A DNA stretch of 64,000 nucleotides. Origin: Diploptera punctata. Its lineage: Eukaryota > Arthropoda > Insecta > Blattodea > Blaberidae. This document shows positions 1 to 10,036 of the stretch, piece by piece. The position numbers and the translations under genes are program-made. The notes beneath the pieces were generated by a model. It had not been told where the DNA came from. It did not search any database and was given only the letters and a program-made list of their open reading frames with translations. The stretch spans positions 310,001 to 374,000 of the forward strand of contig JASPKZ010003416.1 in NCBI GenBank assembly GCA_030220185.1, written 5' to 3'. Numbering within the stretch: position 1 is the stretch's first letter; each line of letters starts with the position of its first letter.

Positions 1-235
1 ACATTAATTTTAATATTGTGTTTATAATTAGCTGATATGGCACGGGGGGTTAAATACTATCATAATGTATTCTTAGTTGAAGCGACCTTGTTGTAAGTGA
101 ATAGAAGTTCAATACTGGGATTCCAAATAGAGAAAGATTTGTTTCTGTTCCTGGATTACATGATTAGCACAATTGGTTACTGCCCATGCGCGTGTAGCTA
201 GAGATCTTGGTTTAAATCCCGGATGGGGCAATTTT
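1..235 (+). mobile_element. SINE-H copy: leader plus tRNA-like segment
   Basis: A dispersed repeat: a leader (about 30-150, including GAAGCGACCTTGTTG) followed by a degenerate tRNA-like stretch at about 160-230 with a B-box-like end (TTTAAATCCCGGATGGGGCA). The same leader and head, in the same order, recur at 15060-15340 (+) and 13525-13745 (-). The copy starts outside or at the window edge, so its true length is unknown. Non-coding. Confidence 0.55.
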
Positions 236-267
236 TTTCTATGTATAAATTATAGTATTGATTCTTC

Positions 268-346
268 TTGTTGGTCTCCTGAAGATGTCTACCGCAGTAG
301 TACATGAAACGTCGAGTTTAAACAAAAGCCCGGAACCAACTAAAGT
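268..346 (+). mobile_element. Decayed arm of the 39.5 kb hairpin element
   Basis: The stretch with CTGAAGATGTCTACCGCAGT, then GAAACGTCGAG and GCCCGGAACCAAC matches one arm of the palindromic element at 39468-39734. The second arm is missing and several bases differ, so this is an old half copy. Confidence 0.6.
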
Positions 347-1087
347 GGGGTGATGGGTGAAAAATTGACCATTTGAGATCAAAATTGGATTTTTTTGTTT
401 TTTGTATTAAAATATATTCTGTACTCTAATGTATATGTTGGCAAAGTTTCAGAGGACTATGGCGCTTTTAAGTGCCCTAAATTATGTCAGAGTTAAAAGG
501 CTGCGCCAGTTAAATACTACCTGCTAGCAAATCTTTAAACTTGTTTTTCCACACTTTTATTTTCACTGCATTTTTGTACATTCAAAATTGAATGGAATTC
601 AGATATTTTGCCCTAGAAGGTTCACATTTTTGCTGCATGTCCTAAAAACAATGTGTAAGAAAGTAGTGCATGGGTTTCATGATTGAAGTAGTATTTTAAG
701 AAATAAAAATATATAATGTATGCAATTATGTTTTTTTGTAATTCCATGCATGAGGTACAACATTGTTTTTTTTTCTCCCTTTATATTCACATTATAAGAA
801 TTCTAATGCATGATGTTTTTCTAAATATTTTAGGGGTCTTGTAAAAAAATCAGATATTTTACTAAAAAGTTGTTGAACCCATTTAATTATAATATATGCA
901 ATTTTTTTTAAATATAATATTTAATAACTCATAAAATAAATGTCTCACAAGAATGAAGCTTAAACACATCATTATGTATCATGCAGTGAAGTTTGTACGA
1001 ACTATCAAGAATCTAGCTCAAAAAATGTAGAAAATAGAAATTTCATCCATCACCCCCCCCCCTTAACAAGAAGAGTCAGACTTTTTG
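347..1087. other. No recognised feature
   Basis: AT-rich DNA without a convincing reading frame, tRNA or repeat that I can match elsewhere in the window. A short C run lies near 1052. Confidence 0.5.
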
Positions 1088-1102
1088 TGTTCAGTTGGTT
1101 TA

Positions 1103-1317
1103 ACTAACTCACTGGCACTATCGAACCCGTAGGTTCATAAGCTCTTCATACATCCCTAACCTGAGCTAATGTTTTCCAATCATTTTCTGTATAATGTACG
1201 TCCCTCAAATGATGGATAATATTATTCTCCCACCTCATTCTTGGTCTACCGACTGGGCGTTTTTCTCTGTTTTCCTACAAGAATCTTCCATGCACATCTT
1301 TCATATCCCATTCGCGC
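1103..1317 (-). mobile_element. RTE-A tail, 5'-truncated, with target-site duplication
   Basis: Minus-strand 3' end of the RTE-A family; it matches the 3' part of the near full-length copy at about 43250-46465, including the terminal segment that reads on this strand as AACTCACTGGCACTATCGAA. It is flanked by a perfect 15-base direct repeat TGTTCAGTTGGTTTA (1088-1102 and 1318-1332), which defines both ends and shows insertion by target-primed reverse transcription with severe 5' truncation. About 70 codons of the reverse transcriptase C-terminus remain, broken. Confidence 0.85.
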
Positions 1318-1424
1318 TGTTCAGTTGGTTTAGTTGTATTAATTATTGCATGCGAAAAGCTTCCCTGAGCACATTCATTTCAATAATACATTTTTAATAA
1401 GATCAGATTTTAATGTTTTCTCAC

Positions 1425-1770
1425 AAGGGAACCATCAACCAATGCATGCCGAAACCTATCTTGAAATTTCTCCCAGAGGAGCGTTGTAATGTGCCAAGGC
1501 CGTGTCCAAAAAAATCTGCCTTTTTAACTACAAGATACTAAAATCCAGCGGCAAATCTCTCATTTAAACTGCAGGGAAGTAATATACCTCTTCACCTGAG
1601 AGATTGGATAACAACTCACTACCTGCCGTCCGCGCTGCACTCCGTTCTAAAACAAGCAGGGAATCCATATGCTACGCACAGCGGCTTTCCAATGCTGAAT
1701 TCTGGCTTCGATTTCTATGTCTTAAATTTAAAGTGTGCATCCTGAAAATCTGTCTTTTAAGTCCCCCGAG
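1425..1770 (+). mobile_element. Foldback-type element (family K), copy 1
   Basis: Starts CAAGGGAACCATCAACCA and runs through GTGTCCAAAAAAATCTGCC. About 340 bases align with 47995-48365, and the left arm aligns in inverted orientation with 3490-3602. In the 48 kb copy the arms are clearly inverted repeats; here the right arm is weak. Non-coding; class inferred as a decayed DNA transposon. Confidence 0.55.
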
Positions 1771-1877
1771 TAGCTTCATCCCGTTTTCCTATTTCCTTGG
1801 TATTACCTCATTCCTTAAGCCATTCCCACGTCTCCGCTTGCATCACTGGACAAGCTTGTGATATATATATATATATA

Positions 1878-2522
1878 TTACAGACTTTAGAGACTCGAGT
1901 TCAAATCCCGACTCAAGCATTCTTTTTTCTTTTCATATCATATTTGCTTTCATTGCCAAATGTCAAAAATGTATTTATAATATCTATATATACAAGCGTT
2001 ACTGCTATAAAGTAAATATTCTCTTTAATAATTTGCTTAACTGTTACGTTAGCCGCTAGATGGCAGTTGAATGATATTTCCGCTACCTCTTGTGTGAATT
2101 GAGAATACTACATGTATAAGAAAATTGTATGTTTGTCTTGGAATTCTTGGGTAGCTCAGTTGGTTAGAGCGCTAAAGGTACAGACTTTAGAGACTCGAGT
2201 TCAAATCCCGACTCAAGCATTCTTTTCATATCATATTTGCTTTCATTGCCAAATGTCAAAAATATATTTATAATATCTATATATACAAACGTTACTGCTA
2301 TAAAGTAAATATTCTCTTTAATAATTTGCTTAACTGTTACGTTAGCCGCTAGATGGCAGTTGAATGATATTTCCGCTACCTCTTGTGTGAATTGAGAATA
2401 CTACATGTATAAGAAAATTGTATGTTTGTCTTGGAATTCTTGGGTAGCTCAGTTGGTTAGAGCGCCAAAGGTACAGACTTTAGAGACTCGAGTTCAAATC
2501 CCGACTCAAGCATTCTTTTCAT

Positions 2523-2526
<4 letters not shown>
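1878..2526 (+). repeat. Tandem tRNA-like repeat, period about 293-300
   Basis: Three units share CAGACTTTAGAGACTCGAGT (at 1881, 2181 and 2474). Units two and three carry a complete tRNA-like module starting GGGTAGCTCAGTTGGTTAGAG (A box) and ending GAGTTCAAATCCCGACTC (B box). The spacer contains GTTAGCCGCTAGATGGCAGT. The first unit has its head replaced by a TA run. The tRNA-like anticodon stem looks 6 bp, so this is more likely a tRNA-derived SINE in tandem than genuine tRNA genes. A single diverged copy is at 23940-24190. Confidence 0.7.

Positions 2527-2560
<34 letters not shown>
2527..2560. repeat. (TA)n microsatellite
   Basis: Uninterrupted TA dinucleotide run directly at the right end of the tRNA-like tandem repeat. 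A similar TA run (1860-1879) bounds its left end. Confidence 0.9.
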
Positions 2561-2561
<1 letters not shown>

Positions 2562-3096
2562 GCGAGCTTTGTTTGCACGGACTTATAATATTACAGTTAG
2601 AACTCCAAGAAGAGTCCGCTTCATTATTTTCTTTGTTCAGGTCAGGGAGCCAGTTAGGCTCTCTGCACGTTATGTTAGTATGGGTGTCTTATAAAAGTGA
2701 GTGTGAATTTTCTATTTACTTTTTTGTAAAGTTTTTTATTGTTCTATATTTTATTTGTTTTCATTTTAAAAATAACGACTGCATTTAATGTTATATTGGT
2801 TATATCATTATGTTACGCAATTACAATTATTTTATTTAAAACTTACTAATGTTGTTTGTATTGAGTTACGTAGGAATCCTGTCAGACATTCGCTTAGATT
2901 CCAATATAATCTCCTTCGTACGTTACGCTATTTACTATAGTATATTTAATGTCTATACAAATACTATTTCTCCTCATTGCTCTATCGTCGTTCAAGTTTA
3001 ACATTGACCTTATCATTATTGTAGCCAAAGTTACATTAATTGACTACGTGACGTTATTTATTTGTCTGGTCTATTGCTCTTTCTTTAAACATAAGC
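2561..3096. other. No recognised feature
   Basis: AT-rich DNA with short, low-quality reading frames only. Nothing here matched the repeat families seen elsewhere. Confidence 0.45.
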
Positions 3097-3109
3097 ATAT
3101 GTATAGCCA

Positions 3110-3444
3110 ATGGCCGTGGTTGGTGGATTTTTTAGGATGGAAAAATCCAAGGAGCAAGTCCTCCGGGAGGGATTTTAAGCCGTGGGTCCCGAGTCTGAAG
3201 ATTTTCAGGCTCGTAAAAGATCCTTAAGCCCGAATGAAAAGGCCTCTAAGCAAAATTTACCGAATTTTCCCGTCCTATACTACATTGGTTTCCTAGATGT
3301 CAGTATGAGGCGGAACGCTGACCACGGACCACTCAAATGACATCTATACGAAAACAAGTGTAACTAATTAGTATGGTTCAAATTCTTCCCTGTAGGGGAG
3401 AGCGCCTAAACCTCTGTTAAGAGAAAACATGGGCTTACAAGAAG
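3110..3444 (+). mobile_element. SINE-B, head shortened, with 13-base TSD
   Basis: SINE-B body with the marks GGATGGAAAAATCCAAGGAG, GTCCTCCGGGAGGGA and CGTGGGTCCCGAGTCTGAAG. The tRNA-related head seen in the copy at 5893-6297 is mostly deleted here. A 13-base direct repeat ATATGTATAGCCA at 3097-3109 and 3445-3457 is the target-site duplication and fixes both ends. Confidence 0.85.
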
Positions 3445-3489
3445 ATATGTATAGCCATCAAAACACCCATAGGCCCACGCTTCAAGTTA

Positions 3490-3602
3490 AAAATGGCAGA
3501 TATTTTTTTCGGATACGGCCTTGGTTCATCACAACGCTTCTCTGGAAGAAATTCCAAGGTAGGTTTAGGCGTGTAATGGTTGACAATTCCCTTGTCAGTT
3601 AA
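3490..3602 (-). mobile_element. Foldback family K, single arm
   Basis: Reads in reverse as the left arm of the elements at 1425 and 47995 (TGGTTGACAATTCCCTTG at its right end corresponds to the terminus). Only one arm is present. Confidence 0.55.
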
Positions 3603-3639
3603 TTATTAATGATAAAATAGAAAGAAAAAAAAAGAAAGA

Positions 3640-3832
3640 AATGGAAATATAATGTTGACAGAATGTCAGATAATAGATTAACAAAAACAGTCCGAATGGA
3701 AAAGAGATTACGGTAGAACTTAAAAACAGCTGGTTTGACTATAGAGATCGGAACAGGTGATATCACCTAATCCTTAAACCGAGAAGAAGATGAAGAAGAA
3801 GAAGAAGAAGAAGAAGAAGGAAAATAACAGTA
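3640..3832 (+). mobile_element. RTE-B tail ending in (GAA)n
   Basis: Degenerate end of a non-LTR element: the run GATCGGAACAGGTGATATCA followed by CACCTAATCCTTAAACC matches the 3' ends of tails at 9460-9955, 27900-28095 and 30330-31085, all of which finish with a simple repeat. Here the terminal repeat is GAA. Confidence 0.6.
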
Positions 3833-3851
3833 ATAAAATACGCTATAACAT

Positions 3852-4068
3852 AAAGTAAAGTAAAGTTATCCCACAACAGGCCCGGAGGCCCTTGGGGTAG
3901 TAGGAGGTTAAGGCTCCCACTTTTTCTAGACAATCGGCACTTTATGTCAGCCGGGTTGTCAGCCCTGCGTGACGGTCGCCTTTACCCCCAGAACAAGCGT
4001 CTGGTACTCATTTCAGTTAGAGGCTGAGTCGACCCCAGGGCCATAGTGCCGCCAGAGGGTTTGGGTAT
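3852..4068 (-). mobile_element. SINE-D, head missing
   Basis: Minus-strand SINE-D body and tail (poly ACTTT-like end at 3852-3870, then GGCCCGGAGGCCCTTGGGGT and CTGAGTCGACCCCAGGGCCA). The tRNA-like head, complete in the copies at 47158 and 51525, is lost after about 4068. Confidence 0.8.
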
Positions 4069-4620
4069 AATTAATTCATTAATTTTCTACGATTGTACAT
4101 TATAGGCCTAAGGAATGAAGATATTTTTAAGCCTATGTCACAGCGATAAATATTTTAATTCATCCTTCTTTAAGCTATTTTTATGGCATTTAAGATTTTA
4201 TCTGTATTAATTTAGTGAACATATTTAAGTAGTATAAAAGTAAAACCTAATTTTTAATCCATATAAAGTACGTAACTGTTTTCTCAAAATTTAATTTAAT
4301 GTGACATAATAATTTTAAATAAATTAGCTCCTGATATGATGGAAACTTGATGGCTGCCTGTTAAAGTTACCAAACATGACACCGGCATTATCTGTAAGGC
4401 TTCCTGTCGCTTTTAAACAAGCTAACAGTTTTTAAAAGTAGCTTTGATGCTCCAACAGTTACGTCAAATTAGATACATTCCGTTTATATTGGCTTGTGGC
4501 CAATCACCACATCAAAACACAATAACTAAACACTTTGCTGAAATCTTTTTATCCATGACACATACTTAAGTAATACAGTTTCTAACCACATATGTGAAAT
4601 TCAGATACTAAGGAACAATA
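4069..4620. other. No recognised feature
   Basis: AT-rich DNA. No coding, RNA or repeat signal I can support. Confidence 0.45.
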
Positions 4621-4624
4621 ACAA

Positions 4625-5104
4625 TAAACAGGAATGAGGTGCAGAAAATAGCCCATTACACATAGGCTCAACTCTGGAGACGTTACCACGCATTACAGCG
4701 ACTTTCGTCATTCCAAGATCTCTTAAAATGTTTAAATTAAAAATACATAATACTGTAGTTTTTTCAGTTAAAATACATAGATGTGAAATATGGTCTGTTT
4801 AGAGCAGGCCTGTTAATGAGTCACCAGTAGGTGTGAAAAGACCTATTCAACCCTACATCGGATAGGCTGACAAGGTAAGACACTGCTACTCACTTGTCTG
4901 TTGTGTTGTTTCATTGGGAGTGCATCTGCATGCGGGTTGGAGAGGGTATAGCCTTTCCACAACTAGTGAGCACTTATTAATAGACCTGGTTTTTTTATTA
5001 GATGAGAACATTAACGATTATTTGTGAATAAAGTGCTTAGGAAAATGTTTGGACCAAAGAGAAAGGAACAGACAAATGAACAGGGAACACTATATAGTGA
5101 GCTA

Positions 5105-5143
<39 letters not shown>

Positions 5144-5149
5144 CCTATA

Positions 5150-5192
<43 letters not shown>

Positions 5193-5372
5193 AATCAGTT
5201 GTAATAAGAAAATTTAAGTCTCATATGCTGCAATGGGAGGTTATGTGGCAAGAATGGGGAATGAAAGAAGGTCATGGAAACTAGCAGGAAAACCAGAGGG
5301 TAAGCTACCATTTGGTAGGCCAAGAAATAGAGGTTGGAGAATAATATCAACTATGAATTGAAGGAGGTGAAT
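4625..5372 (+). mobile_element. RTE-A fragments, gapped, with microsatellites inside
   Basis: Pieces of the RTE-A reverse transcriptase tail in order: near 4630-4790 (CATAGGCTCAACTCTGGA), then 5030-5105 (AAATGTTTGGACCAAAGAGA), then 5186-5372 (coding for the GKPEGK-type motif). Unrelated sequence fills 4800-5025. An (AT)n run at 5106-5141 and a (GT)n run at 5156-5184 have grown inside the coding part. Clearly dead. Confidence 0.75.
5106..5184. repeat. (AT)n and (GT)n microsatellites
   Basis: An AT run to about 5141, a short linker, then a GT run to about 5184, both within the RTE-A fragment. Confidence 0.9.
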
Positions 5373-5420
<48 letters not shown>

Positions 5421-5462
5421 TTTATTTTATCTGGCAGAGTTAAGGCCTTAAGGCCTTAAAAT
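5373..5462 (-). mobile_element. 3' tip of NLR-W with (AAT)n
   Basis: An AAT run followed by ACTTTATTTTATCTGGCAGA and the palindromic AAGGCCTTAAGGCCTT: on the minus strand this is the NLR-W 3' terminus (CTCTGCCAG then TAAAATAAAG then ATT repeats), as at 8310-8410 and 39310-39430. Only about 60 bases of element remain. Confidence 0.8.
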
Positions 5463-5639
5463 TGTATTTAGATTATTTCTATCTTTATGGTTAGCTATGA
5501 ATAATCTATCTTATTTGAGACGTTTAGGCCTACATTCAAGTTTCGATAAGGGTACGATAGTGTCATTAGTTAATAAGCCATAGTAGCCTATATTTCATGG
5601 TAGGTAGATTATACTAATTCATTGGCAATAATGTATCCT

Positions 5640-5818
5640 GAATTTCATGGCTGTGCGGACATAAACTTTCTACATCCCTAGTGTAATATTTCGAAACATT
5701 TCCAGAATTACTCATTTCCCTTAAATCATGGTTAATGTTATTCTTCCACCTCATTTATTGTCCTATCTACTTGGAGTTTCTCTTTGGTCCAAAAAAAATC
5801 TTAAGCACTTAATCTCAA

Positions 5819-5820
<2 letters not shown>
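5640..5820 (-). mobile_element. RTE-A tail with internal deletion
   Basis: Minus-strand match to RTE-A: ATGGCTGTGCGGACATAAAC then TCATGGTTAATGTTATTCTT then CTCTTTGGTCCAAAAAAAAT. The middle part of the tail is missing between about 5785 and 5795 relative to other copies. Confidence 0.75.

Positions 5821-5886
<66 letters not shown>
5820..5886. repeat. (AAT)n microsatellite
   Basis: About 22 AAT units between an RTE-A fragment and a SINE-B copy. Confidence 0.95.
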
Positions 5887-5892
5887 TTTTTT

Positions 5893-6294
5893 GTATTGTA
5901 AGCCTATGTTTTCCCTTTACAGAGATTTAGGCGCTCTCCTCCTACAGGTAAGAATTTGAACCATACTAATTTAGTTACACTTGTTCGTATAGATGTCTTT
6001 TGAGTGGTCCGTGGTCAGCGTTCCGCCTCATACTGACATCTAGGAAACCAATGTAGTAGGCTACTCGGACGGGAAAACTCGGTAAATTTTGCTTAGAGGC
6101 CTTTTCATTCAGGCTTAAGGATTTTTTACGAGCCTAAAAATCTTCAGACTCGGGACCCACGGCTTAAAGTCCCTCCCGGAGGACTTGCTCCTTGGATTTT
6201 TCCGTCCTAAAAAATCCATCGACCACGGCCGGGTTTGAATTCCCGACCCTCGGAACCAGAGGCAAGGAGCATAACCACTAGTCCACCGCGGCCG

Positions 6295-6297
<3 letters not shown>
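5893..6297 (-). mobile_element. SINE-B, complete with tRNA-like head
   Basis: Best SINE-B copy. On the minus strand it starts GGCCGCGGTGGACTAGTGGT, has a B-box-like GGGAATTCAAACCCGGCC, then the body also present at 3110-3444, including AAGTCCTCCGGGAGGGACTT. About 400 bases. Head and body order establish it as a tRNA-derived SINE. It abuts (AAT)n runs on both sides. Confidence 0.85.

Positions 6298-6380
<83 letters not shown>
6297..6380. repeat. (AAT)n microsatellite
   Basis: Long uninterrupted AAT run next to the head of SINE-B. Confidence 0.95.
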
Positions 6381-6535
6381 TTTTCTTCTCTTTTTTTAAT
6401 AAAGAGAATATGCTAAATGGAACAATCGCAGTTTTATATAGGCCTAGATAGTTTAGTTTAACATTTTCTAGAGAAGTTGGATATAAAAGACTTCCTACGA
6501 CGCAAAATACGTGCGTGTCCAGAGTTTAGCTTTGT

Positions 6536-6730
6536 CCATTGCCGTGGTGTAGTCGGTAGAGTCCCAACCTTCCACTCCGTCGACCCGGGTTCGATTCCTG
6601 GTGGGGTAGGGGATTTTAAATTTCCACCTTGGGTCTGGATATGTTTGTCTGCCCTTGTGTCTATATGAGAAATAAAGAAAGTAAACAAACAGGTAAAACA
6701 AAACAAAAAATAAAAAGGTAAAACGAGAAG
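6536..6730 (+). mobile_element. SINE-E, tRNA-headed
   Basis: Head CCGTGGTGTAGTCGGTAGAG with B box GGTTCGATTCCTGGTGGGGT, short body (TTTCCACCTTGGGTCTGGAT), and an A-rich tail from about 6670. A second copy lies at 59505-59705 (-). Confidence 0.8.
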
Positions 6731-7105
6731 GAAAACTAGTATAAACGAAAAAAAAAAGCTTGTATTTTTTTTCTGTATTTCTTTCCAGTTTGTTATTATT
6801 GAACTGGGTATATGAATTCCGACAGGATGTAGTCATTAGCCCAAAGAGACTTTACTGTAAGCAACTTATTAACTCGAATAAATGGCTACAGAATGTATTA
6901 TCAGGAAATTGCTTATATAAAACTATTTCAGGAAAGTGCAATTTTCCTCTTTCCCTCTTTCCTACAAGAAGTTTACACGACTCTTTTTTATTCACCCATT
7001 AGTGTCCTGCCCCTTACAATTTACTGTCTACGAGGCTTAACTGTTCTTATACATTTAGTTTCCTTATAGATATCAAATGATTGGTAAGTCATGTTTTTAT
7101 AATGA
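6731..7105. other. No recognised feature
   Basis: AT-rich sequence; short open frames without recognisable similarity. Confidence 0.4.
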
Positions 7106-7109
7106 AATT

Positions 7110-7410
7110 ATGCCAGCCTCGTGGTCTAGTGGTCAGGGATTCTGAGGTCCCGGGTTTGTTTTCCGGGCAGACCATAAGAATGTTTCATGTGATTGCCCAT
7201 GGTGTGGAATAAGATTAAGTTAACGTTAGGAACTCTCCTGGCGCTTCATTATCATTTATCACCCTTAATATCATTGGGGTTACGTAACTCCGCCTTCCAG
7301 GTGCCCCAACCTAAGAAATGGATTACAATTACACCAATGCCAGAGGAGAAACCCGGAAATGTCATAAAAGACAACCTGGTGGCATTGGACAATTTTTCCC
7401 CCTCTCTTAG
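7110..7410 (+). mobile_element. SINE-F: different head, tail shared with variant SINE-A
   Basis: tRNA-like head CCTCGTGGTCTAGTGGTCAG with a B-box-like CCCGGGTTTGTTTTCCGGGC. From about 7195 the body (GATTAAGTTAACGTTAGGAA, then ACTCCGCCTTCCAGGTGCCC) is the same tail that follows SINE-A heads at 33301, 35405 and 61654. This shows tail sharing between SINE families. Confidence 0.75.
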
Positions 7411-7594
7411 CATTTAGACAAAAAAGTGTATTTTTATGTGTGTGTGCGTGCGTGCGCGTGAAAGTTCCATGACATCCAATGCAATTTTCGGTGCTTCGAT
7501 TTTCGCACTAGGTGGATAGACCCCCCCCCCCTCAATGTTAGCTACTTTCAACGCACCATTCCGGCAAACCACTTTTGTAGATCATTTGTATTCT

Positions 7595-8349
7595 TTATAT
7601 AAGATGTGTCTCTCACCGCTGCGCTGGGGTCCCGAGTTTGAGTCTCGGTCACTCCATGTGGGTTTCGTGGTGGATGAAACTGAGCTTGATTTTTCTCGGG
7701 GTTTCTCTCGTTTTCCCCTGCCACAATTTCGTTCCACCACTTTCTCCATACTAGTCTCGTCTATTTCATTTCATTCATCTGCCCCTGTGATGATGCGTCA
7801 GGCGCGGTCGGCTAGCACCCTTGTCATTCACAGACTTCTGAATTCCTTTTTCAAGCTTCTGAATTCCTACATCCCTACTTACCTGGCGTCCAGATTTGAG
7901 AAGTTATCCTCTTACCACAATATTGACACTAGGTCACAAGATAGCAGTCTGCTAACAATTCCTCTTCATAGCACTTCCTCCTATTCTACTTCCTTCACAG
8001 TAGCCTCTGCCCGCTCCTGGAATCTCCTTCCTCAAGATATCAGGGGTTGCCGCACACTTGGTACCTTTAAGTCACGCTTATACAGTTACCTGTTGTCTAA
8101 TAATTATTTTTTCTCTATTTATTTAATTTTATACTATGTCATTAATCTTTTCCTCGTTTTTTTATATATCTTGTACATATTATATATTTAATTCGTTAAA
8201 TTTAGGGTAAATCAAAATACATTATAAATATTAATTGTATTGTATTCATAACTTGTAATTGTTTATATTTTTTTTGTTTGTATTTTTTTAAACCTGGTCG
8301 AGTGGTAGACAAGGCCTTAAGGCCTTAACTCTGCCAGGTAAAATAAAGC

Positions 8350-8396
<47 letters not shown>

Positions 8397-8475
8397 TATT
8401 ATTATATATAGGGGTTCATCTCATCTCACCCCTTGACCCGACCCTGAGTTGGACACCAGTTGAGTATATTTTTTT
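7595..8475 (+). mobile_element. SINE-G split by an NLR-W insertion
   Basis: SINE-G occupies about 7595-7847 (GTCTCGGTCACTCCATGTGG, GTTTCGTGGTGGATGAAACT) and resumes at about 8412-8475 (CCGACCCTGAGTTGGACACC). The intact arrangement is seen in the minus-strand copy at 11118-11405. The intervening 7848-8411 is an NLR-W tail. A 218-codon frame that runs across both parts (7535-8191) is a chance composite, not a gene. Confidence 0.75.
7848..8411 (+). mobile_element. NLR-W tail, 5'-truncated
   Basis: Non-LTR retrotransposon tail. The frame reads YLASRFEKLSSYHNIDTRSQ, then SARSWNLLP, then GTFKSRLYSYLL: the extreme C-terminus of a reverse transcriptase polyprotein. It ends with the 3' untranslated marks CTCTGCCAGGTAAAATAAAG and an ATT repeat (8352-8406). 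Clade uncertain (CR1/L2-like is possible). Sister copies: 16365-17150, 18862-19070, 38215-39435. Confidence 0.75.
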
Positions 8476-8830
8476 AGAAGAAGAAGAAGGGGTGTGTATG
8501 ATGAGTGTAATAAGTTGTGTGTAGGTAGATGGACGAATATCTTCAATTTGCAACGTCCTGGCAGAGAAGAAGGAAAGGTCACACAGAGATTGGTGGCTAT
8601 TAAGTTTGAATGTGTTGGTATGACAACACAGACTTGTAATTCTCAAATCCTAAATTGTCAGAAGATCCGTTAACTCTACTGTAACTGAACCTCAGATATA
8701 AATCTTTGACTAAGAGTTATTTTTTTACCCACCTACATATTCATCTACCTTTAAAACATTTTACAGATGCAGGCGATGGTAATGTTGAGATAAGGAACAC
8801 TCATGACCTAATGAAATATTGGGCACTTAC
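8476..8830. other. No recognised feature (downstream intron side of the FN3 exon)
   Basis: Unique-looking DNA; on the minus strand this is the start of the intron after the FN3 exon. A short GAAGAAG run lies at 8478-8488. Confidence 0.4.
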
Positions 8831-8994
8831 CTCAACCCAGCGGGCTCCACCATCTCCTCCGAGGGGCCACGCCTCTACGCGGTAGGCGAGTACTGGAGCG
8901 CCCCCGCGGTTCTCTGTCTTGGGCCACGATAAAGTGAGCCAGTTTCGGCCGCTATCGATGACCACAGGTTCACCAGCCACTGGGCCTGGAACAT
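8831..8994 (-). CDS. Single exon of a fibronectin type III protein (giant muscle Ig/FN3 family?)
   Basis: On the minus strand a pyrimidine-rich acceptor ending TTTAG precedes the exon and a strong donor GTAAGTG follows it. The 164-base exon starts with two bases of a split codon and then has 54 open codons, ending in phase 0. The peptide has the first half of an FN3 fold: PGPVAGEP, the conserved tryptophan in LTLSWPK, GGAPVLAY, then YRVEAW, stopping at GGARWVE before the second half of the domain. Such FN3 units occur in titin, projectin, obscurin/Unc-89 and stretchin-like muscle proteins; which one cannot be decided here. Codons are GC-rich at third positions, unlike everything around it. 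An in-frame ATG just upstream lies in the intron and is not the start. The rest of the gene should lie below position 1 and above 64000. Confidence 0.8.
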
Positions 8995-9299
8995 CTAAAC
9001 ACATTTCCCTATGTCATACCTCTGGACACTATTGATTCCCACTAAAACATTACATTGCTCTATAACGTACGAGATAGCGACGCTAAACCACAGCCACCAT
9101 GAAGATATATTTAGTATACAATTTAATGAACCTTATTACTTATCAATCTTCATCTTTCCACTTACATTATTTAATCCCATATATCAACTACTTAAATATG
9201 TTCGCTAAATAATATGGGTAAAATAAAAAAAAATAAACAATTATAATTAATACTGTTTTTTCGATCTCTATAAAATTTACTTATAGTAATAGTATTAGT

Positions 9300-9393
9300 C
9301 TACTACTACTACTACTACTACTACTACTAATGATAATAATAATAATAAGTTTTTCACAAATAGTTCCCCTCACAATGATATAACACAGCAACG

Positions 9394-9454
<61 letters not shown>

Positions 9455-9455
9455 A
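9300..9455. repeat. (ACT)n and (AAT)n microsatellites
   Basis: ACT run at about 9301-9329, short AAT run at 9333-9348, long AAT run at 9393-9452. Confidence 0.9.
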
Positions 9456-9894
9456 TTTCAGACGGTGTGTGGAACAATAGAGACAACATTCAAAAATAAA
9501 ATTAGAAAAGAAACCAAGATAAAAATGTATAATGTTATGGCGGTTCCCACAATATTGCATGGTTGTGAAACTTGTGCTCCACTGAAAAAACAGAAGGATA
9601 GAATACAGACGGCGGAGATGAGGTTCCTAAGACAAGTAAAAGGATGTACAAGACTTTATAGAATAAGAAATGAGGATATAAGAGAAGAATTGAAAGTACA
9701 GCCTTTATTGGATAAGGTCATGAATTACAGACAGAAATGGATTGTTCATATGGATGGAATGAGTAAGGAGAGATATTCATTGTTAGCAAGGAATTATCAA
9801 GCAAGAGGAAGACGTGATGTTGGAAGACCTAGAATACGTTGGGCTGATGCATTATGAAGTCGGAACGGGCAATTGCCTAATCCCTGTAGTGATG

Positions 9895-9951
<57 letters not shown>

Positions 9952-9955
9952 TCCT
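9456..9955 (+). mobile_element. RTE-B tail, fairly well preserved
   Basis: An open stretch (about 9465-9857) encodes the C-terminal part of a non-LTR reverse transcriptase: KIKMYNVMAVPTILHGCET, then AEMRFLRQVKGCTR, IRNEDIREEL and GRPRIRW. These are the usual post-RT motifs (the 'YGCE..W' block and 'GRPRxRW' end). It finishes GAAGTCGGAACGGGCAATTG and an AAT run (9893-9950). No catalytic domain is present. Confidence 0.8.
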
Positions 9956-10036
9956 GCAATTATATTAGCTGCAAGTCGGACTGCTAAAGTCCCTGGCCGA
10001 ATTATGTTTCTAATTGTTTCAATAGCCTACATAATA

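Noticed and set aside
2149..2515. Genuine tRNA genes in the 2 kb tandem repeat
   Set aside because: The fold is irregular, the head sits in a dispersed repeat, and diverged copies elsewhere are clearly SINE-like.
7535..8191. 218-codon open frame
   Set aside because: It runs from SINE-G into an NLR-W tail; a composite of two elements, not a gene.
8801..9004. Small complete protein starting at the ATG above the FN3 exon
   Set aside because: The ATG lies in the intron just upstream of the acceptor and the frame runs past a strong splice donor; an exon explains it better.
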